From: JACVRW01 sp963814095
GTDB lineage: Bacteria; Actinomycetota; Thermoleophilia; Solirubrobacterales; Thermoleophilaceae
Direction: 5' to 3'
Length of the DNA stretch: 64,000 nt
NCBI GenBank assembly: GCA_963814095.1
Contig: CAWFBT010000005.1
Span: 186,001-250,000 of the forward strand
Shown here: positions 40,852 through 48,540 of the stretch, piece after piece
Layout: the number at the start of each line of letters is the position of its first letter
How positions within the stretch are numbered: the stretch's first letter is position 1
Notes under the pieces: generated by a model
Database searches by the model: none
What the model saw: the letters and a program-made list of their open reading frames with translations, nothing else
What the model was told of the DNA's origin: nothing
Made by a program: the position numbers and the translations under genes

Positions 40852-41784
40852 TCAGACGGGACCCGGCCCAGGCGGCGCCGACTCGGCCCGCGTGCCGATC
40901 AGGCGGGCGATCAGGTGCCCGTCGTCCGGGAAGAGGCCCGCGGCGGGCAGCCGCTCGAGCAGGTCCGCGTAGCCGGGGCGCTCGTCGAACACCTTGCGCA
41001 GGATCGGGATCGCCTCCTGCTCGCTCCCGCCCGCCGCGAGCGCGGCGCCGTGCCAGAAGGCGAGCTCCGGGTTCTCGGGCTCGGCGGCGTGAGCCGCGGC
41101 GTACTCGCGCAGCGCCCCAGCCGTGTCGCCCTCGGCTGCGAGCTGGTCGCCGACGTCGGCGCGCGCGTAGGCGCGCCACATTCGCAGCAGGCGGCGCAGC
41201 TCGGCGAGCGGATCGGCATGGTCGTCGACGCGCAGGTCGACGAGCTTCTCCTCGCCGGGCCGGCCGCTGCCGCGGGCCGCCACCACGAGCAGCGCGGCCG
41301 ACTGGCGGCCGCGCAGGTCGCCGCCCTCGCCCTCCGCCGCGTCGAGCGCGGCCAGCAGCCGCTCGGCGAGCTCGCCGCGCGCGGCCTCATAGCCGCGCAC
41401 CATCGCGGCCGGGACCGTGTCGCGCTCCATGATGTTGGCCTGCGCGCTCACCTGGTTGCCGAGCGCGTGCCCGGCGTGATCGATGCAGCCCTTGCCGCTG
41501 TGGACGGCGACGCGGCCGGCCCGGTCGACCATGGCGACCTGGCGGACGTTCTGCTGGGAGTCGGCGGCCAGCAGCTCGTGCAGGCTCTCGGGTGCGCTCT
41601 TGCCGGAGCGCATCAGCTCGAGGCCGCGCGGGCCGTAGACAGGATCGACCACGGACTGGGTGGCGACGGCGCCCACGCCCGCCTCGGCCCAGCTCACGAG
41701 TGAGCCGACGCCGAAGAAATGCGACTGGACAGCCACGCCGAGCGTCCCGCTCGACGGGTCACGGGCGACGATCGAGTAAGTCAG
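40852..41784 (-). CDS. DUF1028 family protein, probable CTG start
   Basis: A 310-residue Ntn-hydrolase-like protein. Family members begin TYSIVARDPxSGxLGVAVQSHFF; here those residues are read in frame only from CTG 41784 (LTYSIVARDPSSGTLGVAVQ). The first GTG, at 41736, would delete the first 16 residues, including the expected nucleophile-bearing strand. A helical, TPR-like C-terminal part (residues about 215-300) follows. TAGCCT lies 7 bases before the CTG, overlapping the rpmA stop. The function of the family is unknown. Confidence 0.82.
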   Translation of the reverse strand: MTYSIVARDPSSGTLGVAVQSHFFGVGSLVSWAEAGVGAVATQSVVDPVYGPRGLELMRSGKSAPESLHELLAADSQQNVRQVAMVDRAGRVAVHSGKGCIDHAGHALGNQVSAQANIMERDTVPAAMVRGYEAARGELAERLLAALDAAEGEGGDLRGRQSAALLVVAARGSGRPGEEKLVDLRVDDHADPLAELRRLLRMWRAYARADVGDQLAAEGDTAGALREYAAAHAAEPENPELAFWHGAALAAGGSEQEAIPILRKVFDERPGYADLLERLPAAGLFPDDGHLIARLIGTRAESAPPGPGPV

Positions 41785-41791
41785 ATGCGGG

Positions 41792-41797
41792 AGGCTA
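41792..41797 (-). promoter_or_regulatory. Candidate -10 box of DUF1028 gene
   Basis: TAGCCT on the minus strand, 7 bases before CTG 41784. Its TAG is the rpmA stop codon. Confidence 0.3.
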
Positions 41798-42049
41798 CTC
41801 GGCCGGCTCGACCGAGATGACCCGGCCGCGGCGGCCGCTCGCGAACTGCACGGTGCCGGGGCGGGTGGCGAAGATCGTGTGGTCGCGGCCGAGGTCGACG
41901 CCCTCGCCGGGCTTGAAGCGGGTCCCGCGCTGGCGCACGATGATCTCGCCGCCCGAGACCTGCTGGCCCGCGAACACCTTGACGCCGAGGCGCTTGGCGT
42001 TCGAGTCGCGGCCGTTGCGGCTGGAGCCGAGGCCCTTCTTATGAGCCAT
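41795..42049 (-). CDS. rpmA: 50S ribosomal protein L27
   Basis: An 84-residue protein starting MAHKKGLGSSRNGRDSNAKRLG, the conserved L27 N-terminus that reaches the peptidyl-transferase centre. There is no Firmicutes-style cleavable N-terminal extension. ATG 42049 overlaps the end of rplU by 11 bases, so the two are coupled. Confidence 0.97.
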   Translation of the reverse strand: MAHKKGLGSSRNGRDSNAKRLGVKVFAGQQVSGGEIIVRQRGTRFKPGEGVDLGRDHTIFATRPGTVQFASGRRGRVISVEPAE

Positions 42050-42395
42050 CCTCGTCCTCCTTCTTGGCGGCGGGCTTGCGGGCGCTCGCCTTGATCGAGT
42101 TGATCTCGAGCCTGGTGAGGTCCGCGCGAGCGCCATAGCGGCGCTTGTAACCGCGCTTGGGCTTGAACTTGAGCCCGTGGATCTTCTTGCCGCGCTCGTG
42201 GCCGGTCACGGTCGCCTGGACCTTGACCTTGGTGAGCTCGTCGCCGCCGAGCAGCGACTTGTCGCCGTCGGCGAACAGCAGCGGCTCGAGGTCGACCTTG
42301 TCGCCCTCGCCCGCGGACAGGCGATCGACGACGATCGAGTCGCCCTCCTCGACGCGGTACTGCTTACCGCCGACCTTTACCACTGCGTAGCTCAT
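42039..42395 (-). CDS. rplU: 50S ribosomal protein L21
   Basis: A 118-residue protein: MSYAVVKVGGKQYRVEEGDSI at the start and HGLKFKPKRGYKRRYGARADLTRLEI at the end, followed by a short charged tail. It binds 23S rRNA. ATG 42395 was chosen over a longer open frame with no homology. It heads the rplU-rpmA-obgE-proB transcription unit. Confidence 0.97.
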   Translation of the reverse strand: MSYAVVKVGGKQYRVEEGDSIVVDRLSAGEGDKVDLEPLLFADGDKSLLGGDELTKVKVQATVTGHERGKKIHGLKFKPKRGYKRRYGARADLTRLEINSIKASARKPAAKKEDEDGS

Positions 42396-42436
42396 GACAT
42401 GGAAACGGCGGCCACGGGTGTGGACGCCGAGTGGCG

Positions 42437-42463
42437 AGTGTAGCGACTCGCGGGCTCTCTCAA
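42437..42463 (-). promoter_or_regulatory. Candidate promoter of the rplU operon
   Basis: On the minus strand TTGAGA (42463-42458) and TACACT (42442-42437) are separated by 15 bases, shorter than ideal; GTTGAG one base out gives 16. The -35 overlaps the stop codon of the EamA gene. The leader would be about 40 bases. Confidence 0.4.
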
Positions 42464-43395
42464 CGGGACGCGCCGCGGCTCGGCCCGGCCGTTGCAAGCG
42501 CCGCGGCCGGCTCTTGCTCGGGCGCGGCCGGCCGCCGCGTCTGCGCGATGAGGAGGCCGCCGGCGACGAGCCCCGCCCCAGCGAGCGCGCGCCAGGTGAT
42601 GGTCTCGTCGTAGAGCACCGATCCGAAGATGAGCGCCCCAAAGGGCAGCAGCATCGCCAGGAAGGACATCGCCTGAGCGGTCAGGTAGCGGAGCAGCACG
42701 GTGAGGGCGACGAACGTGACCGCCGAGCCGAGGATCGCCAGATAGAGGATCGAGCCGACCGACTCGGGTGTCCAGGCGAACTCGCCCCAGCTCTCCCCGA
42801 CGGCGGACACGGCGAGCAGCAGCACGCCGCCGCCGAGCATGCCCCAGCCGTTGAGGACGACGGCGTCGAGCTGCGCGGCCCGCAGCTTCTGGCCGATCTG
42901 GCCGACGGCTGCGCCGAGCGGCGACAGCGCAAGCGCCGCGGCGCCCGCCAGCGCCAGGTCGTCGTCGCCCAGCTCGAGGCTCTCCGCGAAGGCGAGGGCG
43001 AGGCCGCCGATCGCCACGCACACGCCGAACACGAGCCGGGCGCGGAGCGGCTCCTCGGGGAGGAAGATCCCGGCGAGCACCGCGGTGTACAGGGGCAGGA
43101 CGCCGAACAGCACCGCCGCGAGGCCCGACGGGATGTGCTGCTCGCCCCAGTAGACGAGCCCGTACGCGAACGCGAACGGCGCCAGCGCGAGCACCGCGGC
43201 GAGCAGCCAGTCCGTGCGTAGCGAGCGCCGTCCGATCGCGGCGAAGACCAGCAGCACGAGGCCTGCAAGCGCGAATCGCACTCCCGCCCCGAGCAAGGGC
43301 GGCGAGTCCTCGAGGCCGAATTTGATCGCCACCCAGGTGCTCGACCAGATCAGGACGAGCAGCGCGTAGAGCCCGTATACGGCGGAGCGACTCAC
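42460..43395 (-). CDS. EamA/DMT superfamily transporter
   Basis: A 311-residue protein with ten hydrophobic helices in two EamA repeats. Helix 1 (YGLYALLVLIWSSTWVAIKFGL) and the second-repeat end (LPFGALIFGSVLYDETITWRALAGAGLVAGG) are typical of RhaT/YdcZ-type drug/metabolite exporters. A basic, Ala-rich tail follows. The substrate is not predictable. Upstream, on the same strand, is a cupin gene with a disrupted frame. Confidence 0.9.
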   Translation of the reverse strand: MSRSAVYGLYALLVLIWSSTWVAIKFGLEDSPPLLGAGVRFALAGLVLLVFAAIGRRSLRTDWLLAAVLALAPFAFAYGLVYWGEQHIPSGLAAVLFGVLPLYTAVLAGIFLPEEPLRARLVFGVCVAIGGLALAFAESLELGDDDLALAGAAALALSPLGAAVGQIGQKLRAAQLDAVVLNGWGMLGGGVLLLAVSAVGESWGEFAWTPESVGSILYLAILGSAVTFVALTVLLRYLTAQAMSFLAMLLPFGALIFGSVLYDETITWRALAGAGLVAGGLLIAQTRRPAAPEQEPAAALATAGPSRGASR

Positions 43396-43416
43396 ACCCG
43401 CCGACGTTAGCGGGGC

Positions 43417-43777
43417 CTACTCGGCGTCGCGGTGGACCGGCGTCGGGCGAGAAGGCCGGCAGGCAGACCGCCACGTACTCGGCGCCGCCGGGGGTCGAGT
43501 AGGTCACCCACTCGCCCGCCCGCACGAGCACCGCCTGGCCGGCCAAGACCTCGAGCGTGTCGTCCTCGGTGTCGACCTGGAGCGCGCCCGCCAGCACCAC
43601 GGTGTACTCGTCGAAGTCGGGCCGCTGGCCCGGCTCCCGCCAGCCGGCGGGCGAGCGCATGCGCGCGACGCTCAGGCGCTCCTCGCCGTTGCTCGCGCGC
43701 CCGGCGAACTCATCGATCAGCTTGGGCGGCTCGCCGGCCGCCTCGACGCGGACGGGCGCCTCGATCAGCTCGGGCAT
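43417..43777 (-). CDS. Cupin-domain protein, frame disrupted near its C-terminus
   Basis: About 119 residues from MPELIEAPVRVEAAGEPPKL. The cupin barrel is clear (PDFDEYTVVLAGALQV, LEVLAGQAVLVRAGEWVTYSTP, YVAVCLPAFSPD). The expected family ending VHRDAE and a TAG stop (43417-43419) are read only after skipping one base near 43450, otherwise the frame runs on antisense into the EamA gene. A single-base insertion is likely. Such small cupins bind a small ligand or metal; the role is unknown. Confidence 0.72.
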
Positions 43778-43787
43778 CGCCGGCAGC

Positions 43788-46010
43788 CTACGCCACCACA
43801 CGCAGGTGCCTGTAGGGGCGCCCGCGCAGGTCGCGGATGACCGCGTCGACGAGCTTCTCGTCGTCCGCGACCTGACCGTCCGTGACGGCGTCGATCAGGC
43901 TGCGCTTGCGCTCGAGGACGTGCGACATCGTCTCGTCGATCGTGTCCGGCGCGAGCAGGTACCAGGCCGTGACGGCGCTGTCCTGGCCGATCCGGTGAAG
44001 GCGGTCCTCCGCTTGGTCGTGACGAGCGGGCGTCCAGTCGAGCTCGAGGAAGGCGACGTTCGAGGCGCGCGTGAGCGTGATGCCCTGCGAGGCGGCACGC
44101 ATCGAGCAGACGATCAGCTGCGGCCCATCCTCGCTCTGGAAGGCGTCCACGGCGCGCTGGCGCTCGTGCGACGAATCGGCCCCCATGATGTGCACGGCGT
44201 CGGGGAAGCGGTCGAGCATGGCGCGCTGCATGGCCACGTGCTCGGCGAACACGACGAGCGGCTCGCCCGACTCGAGGAAGTCGGCGATCCAGGCGAGCGC
44301 GGTGGGCAGCTTGCCGCGCGCCGCCAGCTGGCGCAGGTTGTTGAGGCGGACGAGCTGCTCCGCACGCAGGGCCGCGGCGATCTTCGCGTCCATCGTGCGC
44401 AGGTCGAGCGGCAGCGTGTGCAGCCACGCGATCACGTCGTTCTCGGCGAGCCGGTACTCGTGCTCGTTCGAGAGCAGGATCGGAACGGTGTCGTGGCGCT
44501 TCGAGGGCAGCTGCGGCAGCACCTGCTTCTTTGTGCGGCGCACGTAGCAGCGCGCGCGCAGGTTCCAGTGCAGGCGGTCGTCGCTACCGGCCGAGCGGAA
44601 GCGGCGCGTCAGGCGCGCCCCGCTGCCGAACTCCTCGAGCCGGCCGAGCACGCGCAGCTGCGAGACGAGCTCCTCCGGCCGGTTCAGGATCGGCGTGCCG
44701 GTGAGGGCGAGCCGCAGCGCGTTCTCGGGAAGCTGGGCAGCGAGCTCGAGTGCCGTCTTCGTCCGCTGCGCGCCAGGGTTCTTGATGTAGTGCGACTCGT
44801 CCAGAACGAGCGCGCGCGGCGCCCGGGCGCTGAGTCGCTCGGCGTGCGCCTCGAGGATGTCGTAGTTGAGCACCGTGATCTCCGCGCTCTCGGCCTCTGG
44901 CGTCCAGCTGGCTTCGGTGCGGCCCTCGAGCACGGCCACGCTCCGCTCGGGCAGCCAGTGGGAGCTCTCGCGTGCCCAGGTCAACTTCATGCTCGCCGGG
45001 CAGACGACGATCGCCGGAAACGCTCCGTCCGACTCGAGCGTGGCCAGTGCCTGCACCGTCTTGCCGAGGCCCTGCTCGTCGGCGATGAAGGTCTGCCGGC
45101 GCTCCAGCGCGTAGCGCACCCCGGCGCGCTGGAAGGGATGCAGCTCGCCCCCGAGGACGAGCCCGTCGAGGTCGGCGTCCTCCGCGTAGGACAACGCCAC
45201 TGTCGCCGCCGCGCGATCGTGCTCGGCGGTCAACTCGGCGAGCAGCTCGTGGACCGTTGCGTCGATTCGAAGCGAGGGATGCTCGGCCACGAAGGAGGCC
45301 AGGGCCGGGGCGAGCGCGGGATCCGCCGGAACCCCCACGCCCCAGGTGGCGTCGCGGCGGAAGTAGCGGCCGGCGCGGAACACCGGGCGCTGCTCGGGGA
45401 GCTTCTTGAAGTCACGCGCCGGCGCCGGGTCCCAGACGCTGAAGAGGCAGAGCTCGGGCTCGCCGCTCTCGCCGATCTCGAGCGTCATCTCCGCCGGAGC
45501 CGGAACCAGGCCGTCACGCAGCTCGCGCGCGCACGGCTTGGCGAGGTCGTCGAGCTCGACGCCGTCGAGCGACTGCAGGCGCGTCGCTGTCTCGGCGTCG
45601 AAGGGCATGATCAGCCTGCCCTCGCCGAGGCTCGTGTCGCCCTCGAGATCCTCCGGCGGCTCGCCGGAAATGGTGCGCAGCACGAACGCGCCGCTGCCGT
45701 TCTGGGCGACGACCGTCACGAGTGCGCGCCAGCGGTCCGAGTCGCTCAGCCAGGCCAGCACCTCGGGCGAGGCGACCAGCTCGGGGAAGCGCGCCAGCAG
45801 CGTCTCGATCGTCTTGCCGAGCCGGGCGTCGGCGGGCACGCGCCAGTTGCGGCGGCGCCAGTCGAACCAGCGCCGCGGCAGCTCCTTGACCGCCTCGTTC
45901 AGCTCGTCGTTGAACGGGAAGTCGAAGACGAGCTCAGGCGCACGGGGGTCCTGGAGCAGCCAGATCCGGCCCTGGGCCGGTGCGGAGTCGGTGCCAGGCT
46001 GATCGCTCAT
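43788..46010 (-). CDS. SNF2-family DEAD/DEAH-box helicase
   Basis: A 740-residue Swi2/Snf2 ATPase. An N-terminal region of about 270 residues is family-specific; then come motif I DEQGLGKTVQALATL, motif II DESHYIKNP, motif III LTGTPILNRPEEL, and in the second lobe VVFAEHVAMQRAML and motif VI DRLHRIGQDSAVTAWYLL. No nuclease domain or partner gene adjoins it. ATG 46010 was chosen as the first start before homology. It probably remodels nucleoprotein using ATP; the pathway is unknown. Confidence 0.9.
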   Translation of the reverse strand: MSDQPGTDSAPAQGRIWLLQDPRAPELVFDFPFNDELNEAVKELPRRWFDWRRRNWRVPADARLGKTIETLLARFPELVASPEVLAWLSDSDRWRALVTVVAQNGSGAFVLRTISGEPPEDLEGDTSLGEGRLIMPFDAETATRLQSLDGVELDDLAKPCARELRDGLVPAPAEMTLEIGESGEPELCLFSVWDPAPARDFKKLPEQRPVFRAGRYFRRDATWGVGVPADPALAPALASFVAEHPSLRIDATVHELLAELTAEHDRAAATVALSYAEDADLDGLVLGGELHPFQRAGVRYALERRQTFIADEQGLGKTVQALATLESDGAFPAIVVCPASMKLTWARESSHWLPERSVAVLEGRTEASWTPEAESAEITVLNYDILEAHAERLSARAPRALVLDESHYIKNPGAQRTKTALELAAQLPENALRLALTGTPILNRPEELVSQLRVLGRLEEFGSGARLTRRFRSAGSDDRLHWNLRARCYVRRTKKQVLPQLPSKRHDTVPILLSNEHEYRLAENDVIAWLHTLPLDLRTMDAKIAAALRAEQLVRLNNLRQLAARGKLPTALAWIADFLESGEPLVVFAEHVAMQRAMLDRFPDAVHIMGADSSHERQRAVDAFQSEDGPQLIVCSMRAASQGITLTRASNVAFLELDWTPARHDQAEDRLHRIGQDSAVTAWYLLAPDTIDETMSHVLERKRSLIDAVTDGQVADDEKLVDAVIRDLRGRPYRHLRVVA

Positions 46011-46047
46011 CAAACAATCGAGACTAGCCGCCCTCTCGGCACCTTGC

Positions 46048-46929
46048 TCAACTTTCGGGGGCGAGCACCACGTTCTGCAGCGGTTCACCCCGCACGTAGC
46101 GGCCGAGTTGCTCGGCTCCAAAGCGAATCGCCCGATGGTCGGCCGCCACGCTGTCACCCGCATTGTGCGGCGTGATCGCGAGCGCCAGCTCCCAGAGCGG
46201 ATGGCCCTCGGGCAGCGGCTCGGGGTCCACGACGTCGAGGACGGCCCGCAGCCGGCCGCTGCGCAGCTCGGCCACGAGCGCATCGGTGTCGACCACCGCG
46301 CCGCGCCCGGCGTTCACCAGCAGCGCGCCGTCGCGCATCCGGGCGAGGAGGGCGGAGTCGACGAGGCCGGTCGTCTCGGCCGTCAGCGGCGCGAGCACGA
46401 CGACCGCGTCGGCGCGGCCGATGAGCTCCGGCAGCGCGCTCACGGCGTACACGCCGTCGCGGGCGTTCCGAGCGACGCCGATGACGCTCACGCCGAAGGG
46501 CTCGAGCCGCCGCTCGAGCGCCCGCCCGATCGAGCCGAAGCCGATGATCAGCACGGTCGAGCCCTGGAGCTCGCGGGGAGCGTCGTACTCCCAGCGCCGG
46601 CTGCGCGCGACCTCGAGCAATCCGTAGAGGTCGCCCAGGAGGGCTCCGACCACCCACTCGGCCACCGCCGCGTCGCGCGCCCCGCGCGCGTTGCAGAGCG
46701 TCGCCCAGGGCGGAATCAGACGCTCGATCCAGTCCGTTCCCGCGGACAGCGACTGCACGACCCGCAACCGCTCGAGCGCCGCCAGCGCCTGCAGCGTCTC
46801 CTGGTCCTTCCACTCGGGCAGCACGAAGGCGGCCTCGTCGCGGCCGTCCGGCAGCTGCCGCACGTCGACGCCCTCCGGGGCCAGCTCGCTGACGACTCCG
46901 AAGGCCCGCGCGGTGACGGCCGCGATCAC
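46048..46929 (-). CDS. D-isomer 2-hydroxyacid dehydrogenase family protein
   Basis: A 293-residue NAD-dependent dehydrogenase. The Rossmann motif GFGSIGRALERRL, the VVVLAPLTAETTGLV and NAGRGAVVDTDALVAELRSG substrate/cofactor strands and the C-terminal ITPHNAG (catalytic His) are present. GTG 46929 overlaps the stop of the SRPBCC gene as GTGA, so it is the last gene of the ArsR-DUF899-SRPBCC operon. Likely glyoxylate/hydroxypyruvate reductase-like; substrate inferred only. Confidence 0.9.
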   Translation of the reverse strand: MIAAVTARAFGVVSELAPEGVDVRQLPDGRDEAAFVLPEWKDQETLQALAALERLRVVQSLSAGTDWIERLIPPWATLCNARGARDAAVAEWVVGALLGDLYGLLEVARSRRWEYDAPRELQGSTVLIIGFGSIGRALERRLEPFGVSVIGVARNARDGVYAVSALPELIGRADAVVVLAPLTAETTGLVDSALLARMRDGALLVNAGRGAVVDTDALVAELRSGRLRAVLDVVDPEPLPEGHPLWELALAITPHNAGDSVAADHRAIRFGAEQLGRYVRGEPLQNVVLAPES

Positions 46930-47358
46930 CCGAGCGCGCGCTCGAGGTTGTCGAAGGCCTTGCCCCAACCGTCCTCGTGCGAGCGGACTGCTTCCTCATC
47001 CCACAGGTCGCTGTGGGTGAAGCGGACATGTGTTGAGCCGTCCTTCTCCTCGAACTCGAGCTCGATCAGCTGGCGCCTGTCGTCGCCGTCCCAGATCCAG
47101 GTGAACGCCAGCCTGTTGCGGCGGGTCGATCTCGGTGTAGCGCCCGCCGCCGCCGTACTCGACGTCCTCGTGCGGGTTGCGCATCACCACCCGCACGGCG
47201 CCGCCCACGCGCAGGTCGACCTCGGCCTCGGTCGTCTCCCAGTCGTGCTCGGCGTGCCACCAGCGCCGCATCACCTCCTCGCTTGTCCAGGCGTCGAAGA
47301 CCGCCTGGGCGGGCGCATGGAACATGCGCTCCATGCGCAGCGTGGTGCTCTCGGTCAT
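46926..47358 (-). CDS. SRPBCC/AHSA1 domain protein, frame disrupted once
   Basis: An AHSA1-type START-fold protein: RMERMFHAPAQAVFDAWTSE, MRRWWHAEHDWETTEAEVDL and VRVVMRNPHEDVEYGGGGRYTEIDPP. After about 47118 the homology (NRLAFTWIWDGDDRRQLIEL ... HEDGWGKAFDNLERALG) lies one frame over, implying one extra C. With the correction it ends at the TGA 46928-46926 and is about 143 residues. ArsR genes are often paired with such proteins. The frame is open upstream to a GTG at 47487, which could add a membrane segment. Confidence 0.8.
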
Positions 47359-47487
47359 GTCTCGGGGATCCCGTCCGCGTCGCAGACGCAGCATTATCCA
47401 GGCGCGCACCAGCCCCAGCGCCGCCCCCGCGCCGAGCAACGACGGGACGAGCTCCTCGACCGGCAGGACCCCGACGTGGGCGATCAC
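47359..47487 (-). CDS. Possible small membrane protein or N-terminal extension of SRPBCC gene
   Basis: GTG 47487 overlaps the DUF899 stop as GTGA. It opens a 43-codon stretch with one hydrophobic segment (LVPSLLGAGAALGLVRAWIML) and an Arg-rich end, running in frame and without a stop into the SRPBCC gene. It is either a short separate protein whose stop has been lost or a genuine membrane anchor. The overlap and the membrane segment are seen; the function is unknown. Confidence 0.45.
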
Positions 47488-48158
47488 TCGTCCTCGCCGT
47501 AGGCGTCGTGGTAGTTCCACCACAGGTACGGCGCGCTCTGCGGGTAGCCCTCGGGCGAGTCCTCCCATTCTTCCTGACGGCCCAGCGCCGTCATGTCGAG
47601 GTAGGCCCAGGTGGTGCCCATCGCCTCGGAGCCGCGGCTGTTGGTGAAGTAGGTGCGGAACACCTTGTCGCCGTCGCGGATGAAGGCGTTCGTGCCGTGC
47701 CACTCGCCGACGCCGTGGTCGGAATCGAAGTCGTCCGTGAGCCCGTACCAGGGGATGAGCTCCCAGCCCATGCGCTCCTTGAGACCCTGGATCTTCTCCT
47801 GCGGCGCACGCGAGACGAACGCCAGGGTGGTGTCGCGCGCGTTCAGATGCGCCGGGTGCGCGACCTGGTCGGCCAGGAACGAGCAGCCCCCGCATCCACG
47901 CTCCGGCCAGCCCTCCACGTCCGGGTCGTAGAAGAATCGATAGACGACCAGTTGGCGGCGACCCTCGAACAGGTCGAGCAGGCTCGCCGGGCCGTTCGGG
48001 CCGTCGAACGTGTACTCCTTCTCCACGGCCAGCCACGGCATCCGGCGGCGCTCGGCGGCGAGCGCGTCGCGCGCGTGGGTGAGCTCCTTCTCCTTCGAAA
48101 GCATCTGCTCGTGGGCCTTGTCCCACTCTTCCTTGGAGACGACGGGTGGGGTGTTCAT
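47484..48158 (-). CDS. DUF899 family thioredoxin-like protein
   Basis: 224 residues. The DUF899 pattern is clear: VVSKEEWDKAHEQMLSKEKELT, RRRMPWLAVEKEYTFDG, LLDLFEGRRQLVVYRFFYDP and ERGCGGCSFLADQV with a CGGC pair, then FFTNSRG-like and LWWNYHDAYG endings. The fold is thioredoxin-like, but the activity is unknown. Its ATG overlaps the ArsR stop by one base (TGATG), so it is the second gene of an ArsR-led operon. Confidence 0.88.
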   Translation of the reverse strand: MNTPPVVSKEEWDKAHEQMLSKEKELTHARDALAAERRRMPWLAVEKEYTFDGPNGPASLLDLFEGRRQLVVYRFFYDPDVEGWPERGCGGCSFLADQVAHPAHLNARDTTLAFVSRAPQEKIQGLKERMGWELIPWYGLTDDFDSDHGVGEWHGTNAFIRDGDKVFRTYFTNSRGSEAMGTTWAYLDMTALGRQEEWEDSPEGYPQSAPYLWWNYHDAYGEDE

Positions 48159-48469
48159 CAGGACTCTTTCTCCTTGAGGTACTCGTCTACGACATCGAAC
48201 ATGCGGCCCCAGAGGGCGCGCTGGCGATCCATCCAGTCGGCCGCCTCGCTCAGCACGTCGGGCTCGAGCGAGATCCGATGGGTCCGGCCCACCACCTCGC
48301 GCCTGATGACGCCGGTCTCCTCGAGCACCTTCAGATGCTTGGAGATCGCGGGCTTCGAGACGCCGAAGCCGGCGGTCGCGTCGCCGACCGTGGCGGGACC
48401 GGCGGCGAGGCGCTCGACTATCCCGCGGCGGATCGGGTGCGAGAGGGCCTTGAACGGATCGTTAACCAC
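48158..48469 (-). CDS. ArsR-family HTH regulator
   Basis: A 103-residue winged helix: VNDPFKALSHPIRRGIVERLAAGPATVGDATAG then SKPAISKHLKVLEETGVIRREVVGRTHRISLE. It lacks a CxC metal motif, so it is probably of the metal-independent subgroup often found with SRPBCC genes. The GTG start at 48469 lies inside a perfect palindrome, which suggests autorepression. It leads the operon ArsR-DUF899-SRPBCC-dehydrogenase. Confidence 0.92.
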   Translation of the reverse strand: MVNDPFKALSHPIRRGIVERLAAGPATVGDATAGFGVSKPAISKHLKVLEETGVIRREVVGRTHRISLEPDVLSEAADWMDRQRALWGRMFDVVDEYLKEKES

Positions 48470-48478
48470 TGGGTTAAC
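48461..48478. promoter_or_regulatory. Palindromic operator overlapping the ArsR start codon
   Basis: Arms GTTAACC and GGTTAAC separated by ACTG, a perfect 7-base inverted repeat covering the GTG start and the space back to the -10 box. It is well placed for an ArsR dimer to block its own transcription. Confidence 0.65.
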
Positions 48479-48482
48479 AGTA
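48477..48482 (-). promoter_or_regulatory. Candidate -10 box of ArsR operon (leaderless)
   Basis: TACTGT on the minus strand, 7 bases before GTG 48469. The operator lies between it and the start codon; the upstream terminator hairpin covers the -35 zone. Confidence 0.45.
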
Positions 48483-48485
48483 GCA

Positions 48486-48520
48486 GCAAAGAAAGGCCGC
48501 CGGCACTGTGCCGGCGGCCT
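48486..48520 (-). terminator. Rho-independent terminator of alkaline phosphatase gene
   Basis: On the minus strand a 12-base perfect stem (AGGCCGCCGGCA with its complement) and a 3-base loop are followed by TTTCTTT. It lies 20 bases after the phosphatase stop. This is the clearest intrinsic terminator in the window. Confidence 0.8.
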
Positions 48521-48540
48521 CTCAGGACGTGCCGCGAGAT

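Noticed and set aside
42396..42470. Ribosomal L21 leader RNA structure
   Set aside because: The leader is only about 40 bases and does not show the known leader fold; only a simple promoter is supported.
43557..46175. An 872-codon open frame on the plus strand
   Set aside because: Antisense to the SNF2 helicase and cupin genes and without motifs.
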